Shown one piece after another: positions 8,771 through 17,157 of a stretch of DNA of 64,000 nucleotides; within the stretch, counting starts at the first letter, position 1; each line of letters begins with the position of its first letter. This DNA comes from Bacillus sp. NTK074B (lineage in GTDB: Bacteria; Bacillota; Bacilli; Bacillales; Bacillaceae_B): positions 1 to 64,000 of the forward strand of contig NZ_JAFKOH010000009.1 of assembly GCF_017303375.1 (NCBI RefSeq). Reading direction: 5' to 3'. The translations under genes and the position numbers were made by a program. The notes below the pieces were generated by a model. The model saw only the letters and a list, made by a program, of their open reading frames with translations. It was not told the DNA's origin and did no database searches.

Positions 8771-9189
8771 ACTTCATCACCTTTTTACTTTTGTATTTAA
8801 GTTAGAGCATCTATGAATGTAAATTCATTAAGAAAATGTTCAGCAAATGTAAATTCATTTGAATCAACAACGAGTATTATAACAAAAATTAATTTCATGT
8901 GTATAACAATTTGCAGTAAATGTAACAAAAATATTTCATGGAGATTCGACAATCCCTGCCGTTAATGACGCAGATACCTTGTCCTGAAAGGATTATCAGG
9001 ATATTTAAAAATTGAACAACGAGTGAACTGTCCAACTATTCCCATTTTCGGGGGCTGAACATGAAAACCGGCGCTTTGTTTACTCAGTGTAAACTTATTC
9101 CCCATATCCATTTACATGAAACATTTAGAGTGAATGAATTTTTTACCAATATCTTACGTTGCACCCATCCTTTATTATGCTCCATTCTT
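8771..9189. other. intergenic region upstream of ltaS with candidate promoter and direct repeats
   Basis: On the minus strand -10 TATAAT lies at 8876-8881 with a weak -35 TATACA 18 bp upstream, about 105 bp before ltaS. Two identical 14-bp repeats, AATGTAAATTCATT (plus-strand reading), lie at 8816-8829 and 8846-8859 in the predicted 5' untranslated region. Nothing else recognisable was found up to 9189. Confidence 0.45.
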
Positions 9190-10200
9190 TCACATATTTA
9201 TCTTCTGAAAATCAGACTTATTCAATTGTCTCATCTCCTTTTCCTTCACGGGGCGATAAGCCGCTTTGAATTTCTCTCTGTAATGAGACCGCCCGTTCGT
9301 TGTCTGTACATACCCTTCAATCATGAGGGAAACGGATAACATAGTAGCTGAAAAAAACAGGATCGGCGTCAGGGGGATCCATGGTGCCCCTTGAAGGTAG
9401 CGGAAGGAGTCCCCTATGAGACCGGACCATTCATACGTAATCGACCTGGGTGGGTCGGGAACCAACTGATAGTCCACATCGGTACCGCCAAGGAACAATG
9501 TGAGTAACCCCAGATGAATCAAAATAATGAGTGTCTGCATGAATTGTTGTCCTAACAATAGGAAAAGCTTCTCTTTCATTGAGGGCAGGATATGTTTGAA
9601 AATGATTCTCCATTTTCCGGCACCAAGGGTTTTGGCGCTCATAATGAATTCCTGTTTATACAATAGTGACACTTCATTCCCTAGAAGAGTAGACAGAATC
9701 GGTACGATAAGTAGGGTCAGAATGAGAATTTCGATGACGAAACGCTCCGCGATGGAATTGGAAAACCCGTCAAATGGCTCCCAAAGGACCGGGAACAGCA
9801 GGAAATAAGCGAGAATCGTTAACGGAATGTAATGGAAGGAATCAATCCAACCGTTGATATATTTTTTATATCTCATCAGGTACGTTCCCAGTATCACCCC
9901 TAATGGAATCGCCAAGAATACCCGTAAGAAGGCAATGACGAATGCCGTAAGAATCGTATACTTCGCACCGATGATGATTTTGCCGAACATATCCAGTCCC
10001 TGGGCATCGGTCCCGAATGGAAATAGCCACTTAGGGGAAATCGGGGAAGACTCCACGACAGATCCTTCTACAGAAATGAAATACAGCCTGCGAACCTCGT
10101 TGCCCCATACCATGGAATAAACGATGCTTGACACGATCATTACGGCAATGAAGGTGAATCCAATAAGAAAGAACGGATTTCTCCAGACACTTTTCTTCAT
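9190..10200 (-). CDS. ABC transporter permease, OppC-like
   Basis: A membrane permease of the peptide/nickel ABC family (336 aa). An N-terminal helix (about 10-33) is followed by an extracytoplasmic segment and the transport domain from about residue 90. The EAA-like loop is visible in SAKTLGAGKWRIIFKHILPSM (about residues 188-208). The start lies one base after the stop of the upstream permease gene, so they form an operon. No ATP-binding protein or solute-binding protein is encoded nearby, so partners must be elsewhere. The substrate is unknown. Confidence 0.8.
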   Translation of the reverse strand: MKKSVWRNPFFLIGFTFIAVMIVSSIVYSMVWGNEVRRLYFISVEGSVVESSPISPKWLFPFGTDAQGLDMFGKIIIGAKYTILTAFVIAFLRVFLAIPLGVILGTYLMRYKKYINGWIDSFHYIPLTILAYFLLFPVLWEPFDGFSNSIAERFVIEILILTLLIVPILSTLLGNEVSLLYKQEFIMSAKTLGAGKWRIIFKHILPSMKEKLFLLLGQQFMQTLIILIHLGLLTLFLGGTDVDYQLVPDPPRSITYEWSGLIGDSFRYLQGAPWIPLTPILFFSATMLSVSLMIEGYVQTTNGRSHYREKFKAAYRPVKEKEMRQLNKSDFQKINM

Positions 10201-10201
10201 A

Positions 10202-11092
10202 CTAAATCTCCTCCCCTTTATTGGCTTTTTTCGAGAGTACCCTTTCTCCCACCGTATAAAATATAAATAGAGGAATGAAGATTGAAAGGATGGCGATCGT
10301 AAACATTTTCGGCTGCAGTGTCGACTTCAGGAAGCGGGTAATCCCGGCAATATTAAACAGCAGTTCCAGAACGAATAAGTTCGACAGCATGAACCACACC
10401 GTTTTCTTCGATTGAAAAAAGACAGATATGATGGCATTTCTTAATATGTGGAAAGTTAAGATCGTGAGTTTCCCCAATCCGATTGATTGAGCCAGCGTCA
10501 CATAGTCTTTTCTTTCTTCATTTTCAAATGAAAGAATCGAAACCCTGAATAGCTGAACCGTCGGTATAACCGCCAACACTATGATAGGAAGGAGATAGAT
10601 TTTTTCCGTCGCGACAGACGCAATTTCAAAAAATAGGATCCCTGTCTTTTTGTACAGGGTTAGGATGAGGATCTGGGAAAGTAAAATCACCAGAACATCT
10701 GGAATCGATTCAAAAAGGTAAAAGCAGAACTTGATCCGGTTTCGGATCTTTTGGGAAAACAACATGGTGAGGATCGTGAAGAGAATACTTAAGAAGCTTG
10801 CGAGAAGAAACGCGGAAAATAGAATGATCAGTGAATAAATGATCGGTTCCCACAAATACGGAAATAAATCTCTTTCCTTTTGTCCACCAATCACCATATA
10901 GGTCAAATCCCCTGTATGAAACAAGGCATAGACGATTTCCATTATGGACTGCCAGTACTCACTTATTCTTAATTCACGGTCTCCGATACCCGAGAGCAGC
11001 ACGGGCAATCCCCCTATAAAGATGATCCCTATCACGGAAAATAAAAATGTAAGCAGTATTCCTCCTATAACTTTCAATAGCCTGTCCTCCAC
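10202..11092 (-). CDS. ABC transporter permease, OppB-like
   Basis: The companion permease (296 aa) has about six membrane helices and an EAA-like loop, LAQSIGLGKLTILTFHILRN (about residues 200-219). Typical OppB/DppB proteins are slightly longer (about 305-335 aa). It is the first gene of a two-gene operon with the OppC-like gene. Neither permease is strongly conserved in the usual signatures, so the system may be divergent. No ATPase or binding-protein gene is visible on either side. Confidence 0.75.
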   Translation of the reverse strand: MEDRLLKVIGGILLTFLFSVIGIIFIGGLPVLLSGIGDRELRISEYWQSIMEIVYALFHTGDLTYMVIGGQKERDLFPYLWEPIIYSLIILFSAFLLASFLSILFTILTMLFSQKIRNRIKFCFYLFESIPDVLVILLSQILILTLYKKTGILFFEIASVATEKIYLLPIIVLAVIPTVQLFRVSILSFENEERKDYVTLAQSIGLGKLTILTFHILRNAIISVFFQSKKTVWFMLSNLFVLELLFNIAGITRFLKSTLQPKMFTIAILSIFIPLFIFYTVGERVLSKKANKGEEI

Positions 11093-11164
11093 TTAATGGT
11101 TTCTATTAATAGTATCATAGATCGGATCATTATATACATTTTTTCCCTTTTATTACACAGCAGA

Positions 11165-11203
11165 CAAAAAAAGACCGGAATCCCCCAAAAGGGTTCCCGG
11201 TCA
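11165..11203 (-). terminator. intrinsic terminator after the HAD gene
   Basis: An imperfect stem, GACCGG...CCCGGTC with inner CCC/GGG pairing, is followed on the minus strand by CTTTTTTTG. Confidence 0.7.
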
Positions 11204-11214
11204 CCAACTCATCA

Positions 11215-12036
11215 TCAAACTCTGGATAATTGATTCAGAACAAATTTTTCAACGACTTCCGCTACGCCATCTTCCATATTTGAAGTTGTGACATAGTCCG
11301 CCTTTTCTTTAATATCCTGCGGTGCATTTCCCATTGCGACCCCGAGGCCGGCAAATTCAATCATCGTGAGATCGTTATAGCTGTCCCCTATGGCTATTAC
11401 TTCTTCTGAAGCAATCCCCATAGGCTTGATCAGGTAATCGAGGCTTGCTCCTTTTGTTACACCAAGCTGGGTGAATTCAAGGAAGAACGGCTTCGATCGC
11501 ATCACACTCAGTTCACCGTCAAGTTCGGTTTGAAGTTTTTTCTCCACATCCACCAAGCGGTCCGCTTCTTTTAGCATAAGGGCTTTAACAACCGGTCCTG
11601 TGATGGCTTCCTTAAAATCAGGGACGATCTTCACCGGAAGTCCTGTAAGATCACTTTCTATAGAAGCAAATGGATTGGTTTCTTCTACTATAATGGCGTC
11701 TTCTGCATAAGTCAGAATACCTACATTTTCACGCTTACTTATATCGTATAAGCGATGTACCGTTTCAGGTGAAAGTGTGCGACTGTATTTTTCCCCGTTT
11801 GTCTTGCAATCTATGATTTTTGATCCGTTAAAGGAAAGGATATAGCTGCCATATTGATTCAGTTTCAATTCTTCCGCTACCCACCGCATTCCATAGGTAG
11901 GACGGCCGGATGCCAGGACGACCTTCACCCCTGCTTCCTGAGCTTGAAGGAGAGCATCCTTTGTACGATCTGAAATCGTTTGGTCATCTCTCAATAATGT
12001 ATCATCTAAATCCAGTACGATCATTTTATAGGTCAT
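11215..12036 (-). CDS. Cof-type HAD-IIB family phosphatase
   Basis: A haloacid-dehalogenase hydrolase acting on small phosphorylated metabolites. Motif I DLDDTLL (about residues 9-15), motif II ASGRPT (about 42-47), motif IV GDSYNDLTMIEFAG (about 218-231) and a C2B cap between them are all present. The 273-aa length is standard for the YidA/Cof group. A ribosome site, AAAGGA, lies 10 bp before the ATG. It appears monocistronic, with hairpin terminators before and after. The true substrate (sugar phosphate, pyridoxal phosphate or flavin phosphate) cannot be assigned. Confidence 0.88.
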   Translation of the reverse strand: MTYKMIVLDLDDTLLRDDQTISDRTKDALLQAQEAGVKVVLASGRPTYGMRWVAEELKLNQYGSYILSFNGSKIIDCKTNGEKYSRTLSPETVHRLYDISKRENVGILTYAEDAIIVEETNPFASIESDLTGLPVKIVPDFKEAITGPVVKALMLKEADRLVDVEKKLQTELDGELSVMRSKPFFLEFTQLGVTKGASLDYLIKPMGIASEEVIAIGDSYNDLTMIEFAGLGVAMGNAPQDIKEKADYVTTSNMEDGVAEVVEKFVLNQLSRV

Positions 12037-12101
12037 GATGAAAAAATCCTTTCATGAAATCCGTTTTATATTATCTTACTATACCATCTATCATGACTGA
12101 T

Positions 12102-12134
12102 GAAAAAGGAAATAGACTGCCAGAGCGGCAGTCT
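12102..12134 (-). terminator. terminator of the sucrose operon
   Basis: AGACTGCC (12114-12121) and GGCAGTCT (12127-12134) form a perfect 8-bp stem, followed on the minus strand by ATTTCCTTTTTC. It sits between the sacA stop and the HAD gene start. Confidence 0.65.
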
Positions 12135-12138
12135 ACTA

Positions 12139-13590
12139 TTAGTTTACATGTTTCAAATTCCATTTTCGAATGGTAAAAACAGCCTTATGTGACGCTTCAA
12201 ATCGAACCGTATCATTGTTAGGTGATGGGTAGAACCTGGCTGTGAAGGTTTCCTCTCCTTCATTGACGAATACTTCAATGGAAGACGTGTCGACAAACAC
12301 CCTTAGTGAATGCAAATTCTTCACTGAACATTGACGCTTCTCGACCACTCCATTCACATAACTTTTGCGCTCAAGTGTCACAATCCGCTCCCCGGCAGAA
12401 AAAACAAGCCTGATCCCACCTCCAATAGTAATATCAAACCAACCTTCAGTAATAGACAGATCCGTCATTTCCAATTCTAACGCTTTTCCCTTCACTCCAA
12501 TGAGTTCCCGGGTTTCTTGATACAATTCTACCTTGTGCTCGATCACTGTTCCGACTCTTAAATCCTGCATTTCTTTAAGGGGTACCTGCCTCACCTTCCC
12601 CTCGACAAGTTTCAACTCACGGGGGATCGTCATCGTATGAAGCCATTTATGTGCAATGGTGGGATGATCCTGTTCATTCTGATCAGGTACACTCATCCAG
12701 GCGAACAGGATACGGCGTCCCTGACCGTCGACTGTCGTCTGTGGGGCATAGAAGTCAAAGCCCCGGTCCAATTCTTCGAAATCCCCGTGTTCAAAGGTTC
12801 CGGCAGCTGAATCAAAGCGTCCGGCAACATAGCCTGCCTGATACACATTTTGATACTTCATTCCGGCAGGTTCTATTCCCTGGGGTGAGAAAACAAGGAT
12901 ATCTTGATCTCCCAGCTTAAAAAGGTCAGGACACTCAAACATATAACCGAAGTCGGCAAGCCTGCCTTCCCCTCCGCCTGCAAGGACACCCCGGTATTCC
13001 CAAGCCATTAGATCCTCAGAGCTCAGCAATGCGACGGCTCCTTTTACCTCTTTCGTCTGTGCACCTACCACCATATGAAATGCCCCATCCTGCTCCCACA
13101 CCTTCGGATCGCGGAAATGAGCGGTAAATCCTTCAGGAAGGTGAACGACGGGACCTTTTTTGTCAAAATGAATGCTGTCTTCTGAAAGGGCCAAACACTG
13201 GTAGGTTTCACGATTCCCTTCCGCATCCTTCACGTTCCCAGTATAGTACGCATAGATCTTCCCGTCATGTTCGATGGCGCTGCCGGAATAACAACCGTTT
13301 TTCTCAAACCATTCTGATGGAGTAAGGGCGATTTCTTCATGTGTCCAGTTCACTAAGTCCCTTGACGAATAATGGCCCCAGAATTTCGCACCATGTCCCG
13401 TTTTAAAAGGCATCCACTGGTAATAAAGATGATAGACCCCTTGGAATTGGATGAATCCGTTCGGGTCATTCAATAATCCAACAGGCGGCATCATGTGATA
13501 ATGAAGACGGTAGGGATCCTGTTCCACCATTCCCTTGTGCTTCTTCATCTCTTCATAGGCTTGTCTGCGGAGCTGTTCATCATTTGTCAT
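12139..13590 (-). CDS. sacA: sucrose-6-phosphate hydrolase, glycoside hydrolase family 32
   Basis: Hydrolyses sucrose-6-phosphate to glucose-6-phosphate and fructose. The GH32 nucleophile motif is LLNDPNGF (about residues 39-46), the transition-state motif FRDPKVW (about 153-159) and the acid/base motif ECPDLF (about 209-214). The C-terminal beta-sandwich covers about 350-483. At 483 aa the length is typical. Its ATG overlaps the stop of the fructokinase gene (ATGA). The upstream sucrose PTS gene supports a phosphorylated substrate rather than free sucrose. Confidence 0.93.
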   Translation of the reverse strand: MTNDEQLRRQAYEEMKKHKGMVEQDPYRLHYHMMPPVGLLNDPNGFIQFQGVYHLYYQWMPFKTGHGAKFWGHYSSRDLVNWTHEEIALTPSEWFEKNGCYSGSAIEHDGKIYAYYTGNVKDAEGNRETYQCLALSEDSIHFDKKGPVVHLPEGFTAHFRDPKVWEQDGAFHMVVGAQTKEVKGAVALLSSEDLMAWEYRGVLAGGGEGRLADFGYMFECPDLFKLGDQDILVFSPQGIEPAGMKYQNVYQAGYVAGRFDSAAGTFEHGDFEELDRGFDFYAPQTTVDGQGRRILFAWMSVPDQNEQDHPTIAHKWLHTMTIPRELKLVEGKVRQVPLKEMQDLRVGTVIEHKVELYQETRELIGVKGKALELEMTDLSITEGWFDITIGGGIRLVFSAGERIVTLERKSYVNGVVEKRQCSVKNLHSLRVFVDTSSIEVFVNEGEETFTARFYPSPNNDTVRFEASHKAVFTIRKWNLKHVN

Positions 13591-14546
13591 CGTCTCTCAC
13601 CTTTCTCAAGATGATGGTTTACTTCTTCTAAGGAAGGAAGAGCGGTCATCGCCCCTTTGGTGGAGGCCGCAAGCGCTCCTGATACGGCTGCAAACCGGGC
13701 CATGCTCGCTGCTTCTTCGATTGATAAGGATTCAATGCTCCCTTTGTATTCGTGAATGGAATGGAGGATACCGGATACAAAGGCATCCCCTGCACCTGTT
13801 GTATCCACCGCTTTCACCTTCATGGCCGGTACATACTCACGGTCTCCACCAACATACACATAGCTTCCTTCTGAGCCCATCGTGACAATCAAGAAAGGGA
13901 TATTATACGTTTTTAGTTTCACCACACCCGCTCCAATTTCTTTTTCACCGGTGATGAATTCGAGTTCTTCTTCAGAGATCTTCACCACATCCGCTTGAGA
14001 GAGCATGCTCTTGATCGTTTCCCGGGCCTTCTCCTCGGAATCCCATAATCCCAAGCGTAAATTGGGATCATACGACACCAATAAACCATTCTCTTTGGCT
14101 ACCTTCACCGCATGATGTGTCGCTTCCTTCGCAGGGGAGCTGATCATGGAGATAGAACCGAAGTGAAGGATCCTATGGGAAATGAAATCTTCTTCATCTA
14201 TATCACTCTCTTGGAGGAACCGGTCGGCACTCGGGTCGATATAAAAGTCGAAGCTGCGCTCCCCGTCTTCTCCATTTGTTACGAATACGGCACCTGTACG
14301 AACGTCAGGAATCAGCAGCATTTGATTGGTCCGGACACCATATTCCTGAAGAGTATTCTTCAGGAACTCCCCTAATACGTCCTCTCCCACTTTCCCTAAA
14401 AAGGTAGACCTCGCGCCCAGTCTGGCCAGGCCGACAGCCACATTGGCAGGAGCTCCGCCAGGACTTTTTTGATAAGTCATATTTTGATTGTCCAACGGGA
14501 TGAAATCGATCAGCGCTTCACCCAGTGAAATAATACCTTGTTTCAT
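13587..14546 (-). CDS. scrK: fructokinase, PfkB family
   Basis: Phosphorylates the fructose released by SacA to fructose-6-phosphate. PfkB signatures: GGAPANVAVGLARLG (about residues 31-45) near the N terminus and DTTGAGDAFVSGILHS (about 248-263) with the catalytic Asp. The ATG at 14546 is chosen because GAGGAGG lies just upstream; an upstream ATG would add MGRGGTH without a ribosome site. The gene is between sacP and sacA and is coupled to sacA by a 4-bp overlap. A 2-keto-3-deoxygluconate kinase is a weaker alternative. Confidence 0.9.
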   Translation of the reverse strand: MKQGIISLGEALIDFIPLDNQNMTYQKSPGGAPANVAVGLARLGARSTFLGKVGEDVLGEFLKNTLQEYGVRTNQMLLIPDVRTGAVFVTNGEDGERSFDFYIDPSADRFLQESDIDEEDFISHRILHFGSISMISSPAKEATHHAVKVAKENGLLVSYDPNLRLGLWDSEEKARETIKSMLSQADVVKISEEELEFITGEKEIGAGVVKLKTYNIPFLIVTMGSEGSYVYVGGDREYVPAMKVKAVDTTGAGDAFVSGILHSIHEYKGSIESLSIEEAASMARFAAVSGALAASTKGAMTALPSLEEVNHHLEKGERR

Positions 14547-14629
14547 GTGTGTTCCTCCTCTTCCCATGAGAGTTTCTTTAAATATAGCAAATCCTTACCA
14601 GAGGGGGGCGCTGGTAAGGATAAAGATAT

Positions 14630-16006
14630 CTATTTTGCTTCTTCTTTCCAGCCCAGCAATAAGGTTGCTGTAAAGGCACCTGCTACAGCAATGATAAATC
14701 CGATTCCATAATTCAGCGGATCTTGAGCAATCGCAAACATCGGGATGCCCGTCAGTCCGATGCCATTGGCCGTCACATGTGTGAATACCACGTATGCACC
14801 TCCAAGTGCTCCCCCGATGGCTGCCCCGATAAACGGACGGCGGTGCTTTAAGTTAACCCCGAAAATGGCCGGTTCTGTAATGCCCAGGAAAGCAGAGACA
14901 GCTGCAGGTACTGCAATTTCTTTCGTTTTCTTGTTTTTCGTTCTAAAGAAGACAGCAAGTGTGGCCCCGCCTTGTGCAACATTGGCCATGGCCCATATTG
15001 GAAGCAAATAGTTTCCTCCTATATTCGATAACAGCTCAGCCTCAATGGCGTGGAAACTGTGATGCACGCCCGTTAATACAATGGTGGAATACAATCCACC
15101 GAAGATGAGTCCGGCAATTGGTCCGGCCGTATTGTAGACAACATCCAGAACCGTGGTGATACCGTTACCGAGGACTCTTCCAAGTGGTCCCACAATAAGT
15201 AAGGCTGTAAACCCTGTAAAGATGACAGTCAAGAAAGGTGTCACCAATAAATCTATGGCATTCGGTACTATTTTCCGTAATCCCTTTTCAACCTTTGCCA
15301 TCACAAAAACCGTTAATAATACTGGGATGACCGTTCCCTGATAACCAAGCATTTCAACACTGAATCCGAAGAAATCCAGTGTGGATGGCTGTGCATCTGC
15401 AAGCCCCCAAGGGTTCAGTAATGCAGGATGTGTCATGATTCCGCCGATCACCGCACCTAAGTAACCATTCGCGCCAAATTCCTTCGCCGCACTCATCCCG
15501 ATAAGGATCGGTAATATGATAAAGGCTGCAGAAGAGAACATATCGAGCATGACGAATAGACCGCTTTCAGGATCGACCCATTCATACGTTTTCATCAGGC
15601 CAAGTAATCCCATCAACATACCAGCCGCTACGATGGCCGGGATGATCGGAACAAATATGTTGGAGAGTGTACGGGCAAAGCGGGCAAACGGGTTCATCTT
15701 CCGTTTCGCTGCATCACTGTGTGTCTCACCTGTTGGTGACTTATCATCAATCGTTGCTCCGACAAGCGGTGCAAAATGTTCAAATACTTTGTTTACATTC
15801 CCAGTCCCGAAGATGATCTGGAACTGTCCGGAGCTTGAGAATGCCCCTTTCACACCATCCAATTCCTCGATGGCGCCCTTTTCTATCTGACTTTCGTCGT
15901 CGATGACAAGACGCAGACGTGTCGCACAGTGAGTGGCACTTACCACATTACTCTTACCGCCCAATAACGGGACAAGCTGTTCTGCAACTTCACGATAGTT
16001 CATCAT
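14630..16006 (-). CDS. sacP: PTS sucrose transporter subunit IIBC
   Basis: Imports sucrose as sucrose-6-phosphate. EIIB occupies about residues 1-85 with the phospho-acceptor Cys in ATHCATRLRLV. EIIC (about 105-458) has many membrane helices and the substrate motif GITEPAIFG. There is no EIIA domain, so phosphate must come from a glucose-type EIIA encoded elsewhere, as for B. subtilis SacP. The start at 16006 follows ACAGGAGG; a second ATG directly after it is equally possible, and an upstream ATG at 16033 has no ribosome site. First gene of sacP-scrK-sacA. Confidence 0.92.
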   Translation of the reverse strand: MMNYREVAEQLVPLLGGKSNVVSATHCATRLRLVIDDESQIEKGAIEELDGVKGAFSSSGQFQIIFGTGNVNKVFEHFAPLVGATIDDKSPTGETHSDAAKRKMNPFARFARTLSNIFVPIIPAIVAAGMLMGLLGLMKTYEWVDPESGLFVMLDMFSSAAFIILPILIGMSAAKEFGANGYLGAVIGGIMTHPALLNPWGLADAQPSTLDFFGFSVEMLGYQGTVIPVLLTVFVMAKVEKGLRKIVPNAIDLLVTPFLTVIFTGFTALLIVGPLGRVLGNGITTVLDVVYNTAGPIAGLIFGGLYSTIVLTGVHHSFHAIEAELLSNIGGNYLLPIWAMANVAQGGATLAVFFRTKNKKTKEIAVPAAVSAFLGITEPAIFGVNLKHRRPFIGAAIGGALGGAYVVFTHVTANGIGLTGIPMFAIAQDPLNYGIGFIIAVAGAFTATLLLGWKEEAK

Positions 16007-16034
16007 GAATTCCTCCTGTTTTAAAAATTTCAAT

Positions 16035-16117
16035 AAAAAAAGACCTAGTATCCCTAAAAAGATAGAGGTAGGTCAAAGTGAGACGCTTACCAGTATCGTC
16101 TTAAAGATTCTAGGTCT
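16035..16117 (-). terminator. conditional leader terminator of the sacP operon
   Basis: On the minus strand AGACCTAG (16110-16117) pairs with CTAGGTCT (16041-16048), followed by TTTTTT, with smaller stems inside the loop. The 5' arm overlaps the RAT element, so antiterminator and terminator structures are mutually exclusive. Confidence 0.85.
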
Positions 16118-16141
16118 TGCCTGCATAATCAGTAACAATCC
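16113..16141 (-). promoter_or_regulatory. RAT ribonucleic antiterminator (SacT/LicT target)
   Basis: The 29-nt minus-strand element begins GGATTGTTACTG and ends GCAGGCAAGACC, the conserved parts of SacT/SacY/LicT targets; it closely resembles the sacB and sacPA elements from memory. It shares GACCT with the terminator that follows. The antiterminator gene lies immediately upstream. This predicts sucrose-induced read-through into sacP-scrK-sacA. Confidence 0.88.
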
Positions 16142-16164
16142 TACTGTATGAAATGGATGAGTTC

Positions 16165-16193
16165 ATTCTACAAGATGAAAGCGATACCGTCAA
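16165..16193 (-). promoter_or_regulatory. sacP operon sigma-A promoter with near-cre
   Basis: On the minus strand -35 TTGACG (16188-16193), a 17-bp spacer and -10 TAGAAT (16165-16170). The plus-strand sequence ATGAAAGCGATACCG (16175-16189) within it matches cre at 14 of 15 positions, suggesting CcpA repression in addition to antitermination. Confidence 0.75.
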
Positions 16194-16198
16194 CCCAT

Positions 16199-17023
16199 TC
16201 ACTTTAACAAACGCTGAATATGGAGAGCGATATACGCGACCTCTGATGGCGGGAACTGAATACCGTATTCTTTTTCCAGGTACCCGGCGATTTGTTCAGA
16301 ACATTCATATGCCCGTACATACTTCACCTGAATGAGATCAAGCATATCCTCATCAATGGGGTCAAACTGGTCCCCCTGTTCGATCCTGTTCAAGGCAAAA
16401 CGAAGGTGGGTGATCAAGCGTTGATAGTTAATGCTCGACTCCTCGACCTCTATGGACAAGATGGACTCTACCTGTTCCACAAAGTCTCTCAGGATCGTCG
16501 CCTGCTTCAATGATTCACTCATGGACGATGCATCCATCTTCGCCGTATGGATGTGGAGGGCGATGTGAGCAGCCTCATCATCGGGTATTTCGATGCCCAG
16601 TTTCTCCTTGATTTCCGTCTTTGCCCATAAGCCCACTTCATACTCTTTCTTATAAAGCAGCTTGATTTCGTTTAACAGCTTATTTTGAATGGGTATTCCT
16701 TGCTGAAGTCTTTCCAGAGCAAATGAAAGGTGATCCGTAAGGGCTATATGAATATGATCACTTAAAGGGGCATTCAGATGACCTTCTGCGTGGCTGATGA
16801 TGTTTTCAGCGATCTCAATATGTTCTTCAGGCAATGTGGCCAGGAGCTGCTGGAATTTCTCGGATGAATGCTCATGAAGGACAAAGATTTTCTCAATTTT
16901 ATTCTTTGGAATAATATCGTTCCTCTTTTTCCGGAAAGCGATCCCGCTTCCCATCACGATCTTCTCCTGAGGTCCGTCCACCACTACGACAGCATTATTG
17001 TTCAATATTCTAAAAATGCGCAT
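16199..17023 (-). CDS. sacT: BglG/SacT-family transcription antiterminator
   Basis: Binds the RAT RNA downstream and prevents leader termination when sucrose is being transported. The CAT RNA-binding domain (residues 1-55, MRIFRILNNNAVVV...) is followed by PRD1 (about 65-170) and PRD2 (about 172-274). PRD histidines are visible in SDHIHIALTDHL, DEAAHIALHIH, LITHLRFAL and VAYIALHIQ. PTS phosphorylation of these residues controls activity by family knowledge. The ATG follows GGAGGATATGT. The location directly before the RAT and sacP supports SacT over LicT. Confidence 0.9.
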   Translation of the reverse strand: MRIFRILNNNAVVVVDGPQEKIVMGSGIAFRKKRNDIIPKNKIEKIFVLHEHSSEKFQQLLATLPEEHIEIAENIISHAEGHLNAPLSDHIHIALTDHLSFALERLQQGIPIQNKLLNEIKLLYKKEYEVGLWAKTEIKEKLGIEIPDDEAAHIALHIHTAKMDASSMSESLKQATILRDFVEQVESILSIEVEESSINYQRLITHLRFALNRIEQGDQFDPIDEDMLDLIQVKYVRAYECSEQIAGYLEKEYGIQFPPSEVAYIALHIQRLLK

Positions 17024-17157
17024 ACATATCCTCCGTACTATTCATTACCTATTATGTTACCACGAGTTGTTGGAAAGTGAACCAGTTAAGTGTGTGGATT
17101 CAGGATTTTCATGTTACATATGATATGCTGAGAGAAAACAAGGAAAGCGGGACCATC

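Noticed and set aside
9061-9339. 92-aa plus-strand frame overlapping the OppC-like gene end
   Set aside because: No ribosome site, overlaps the well-supported minus-strand permease by 150 bp, and its composition looks like antisense of coding DNA.
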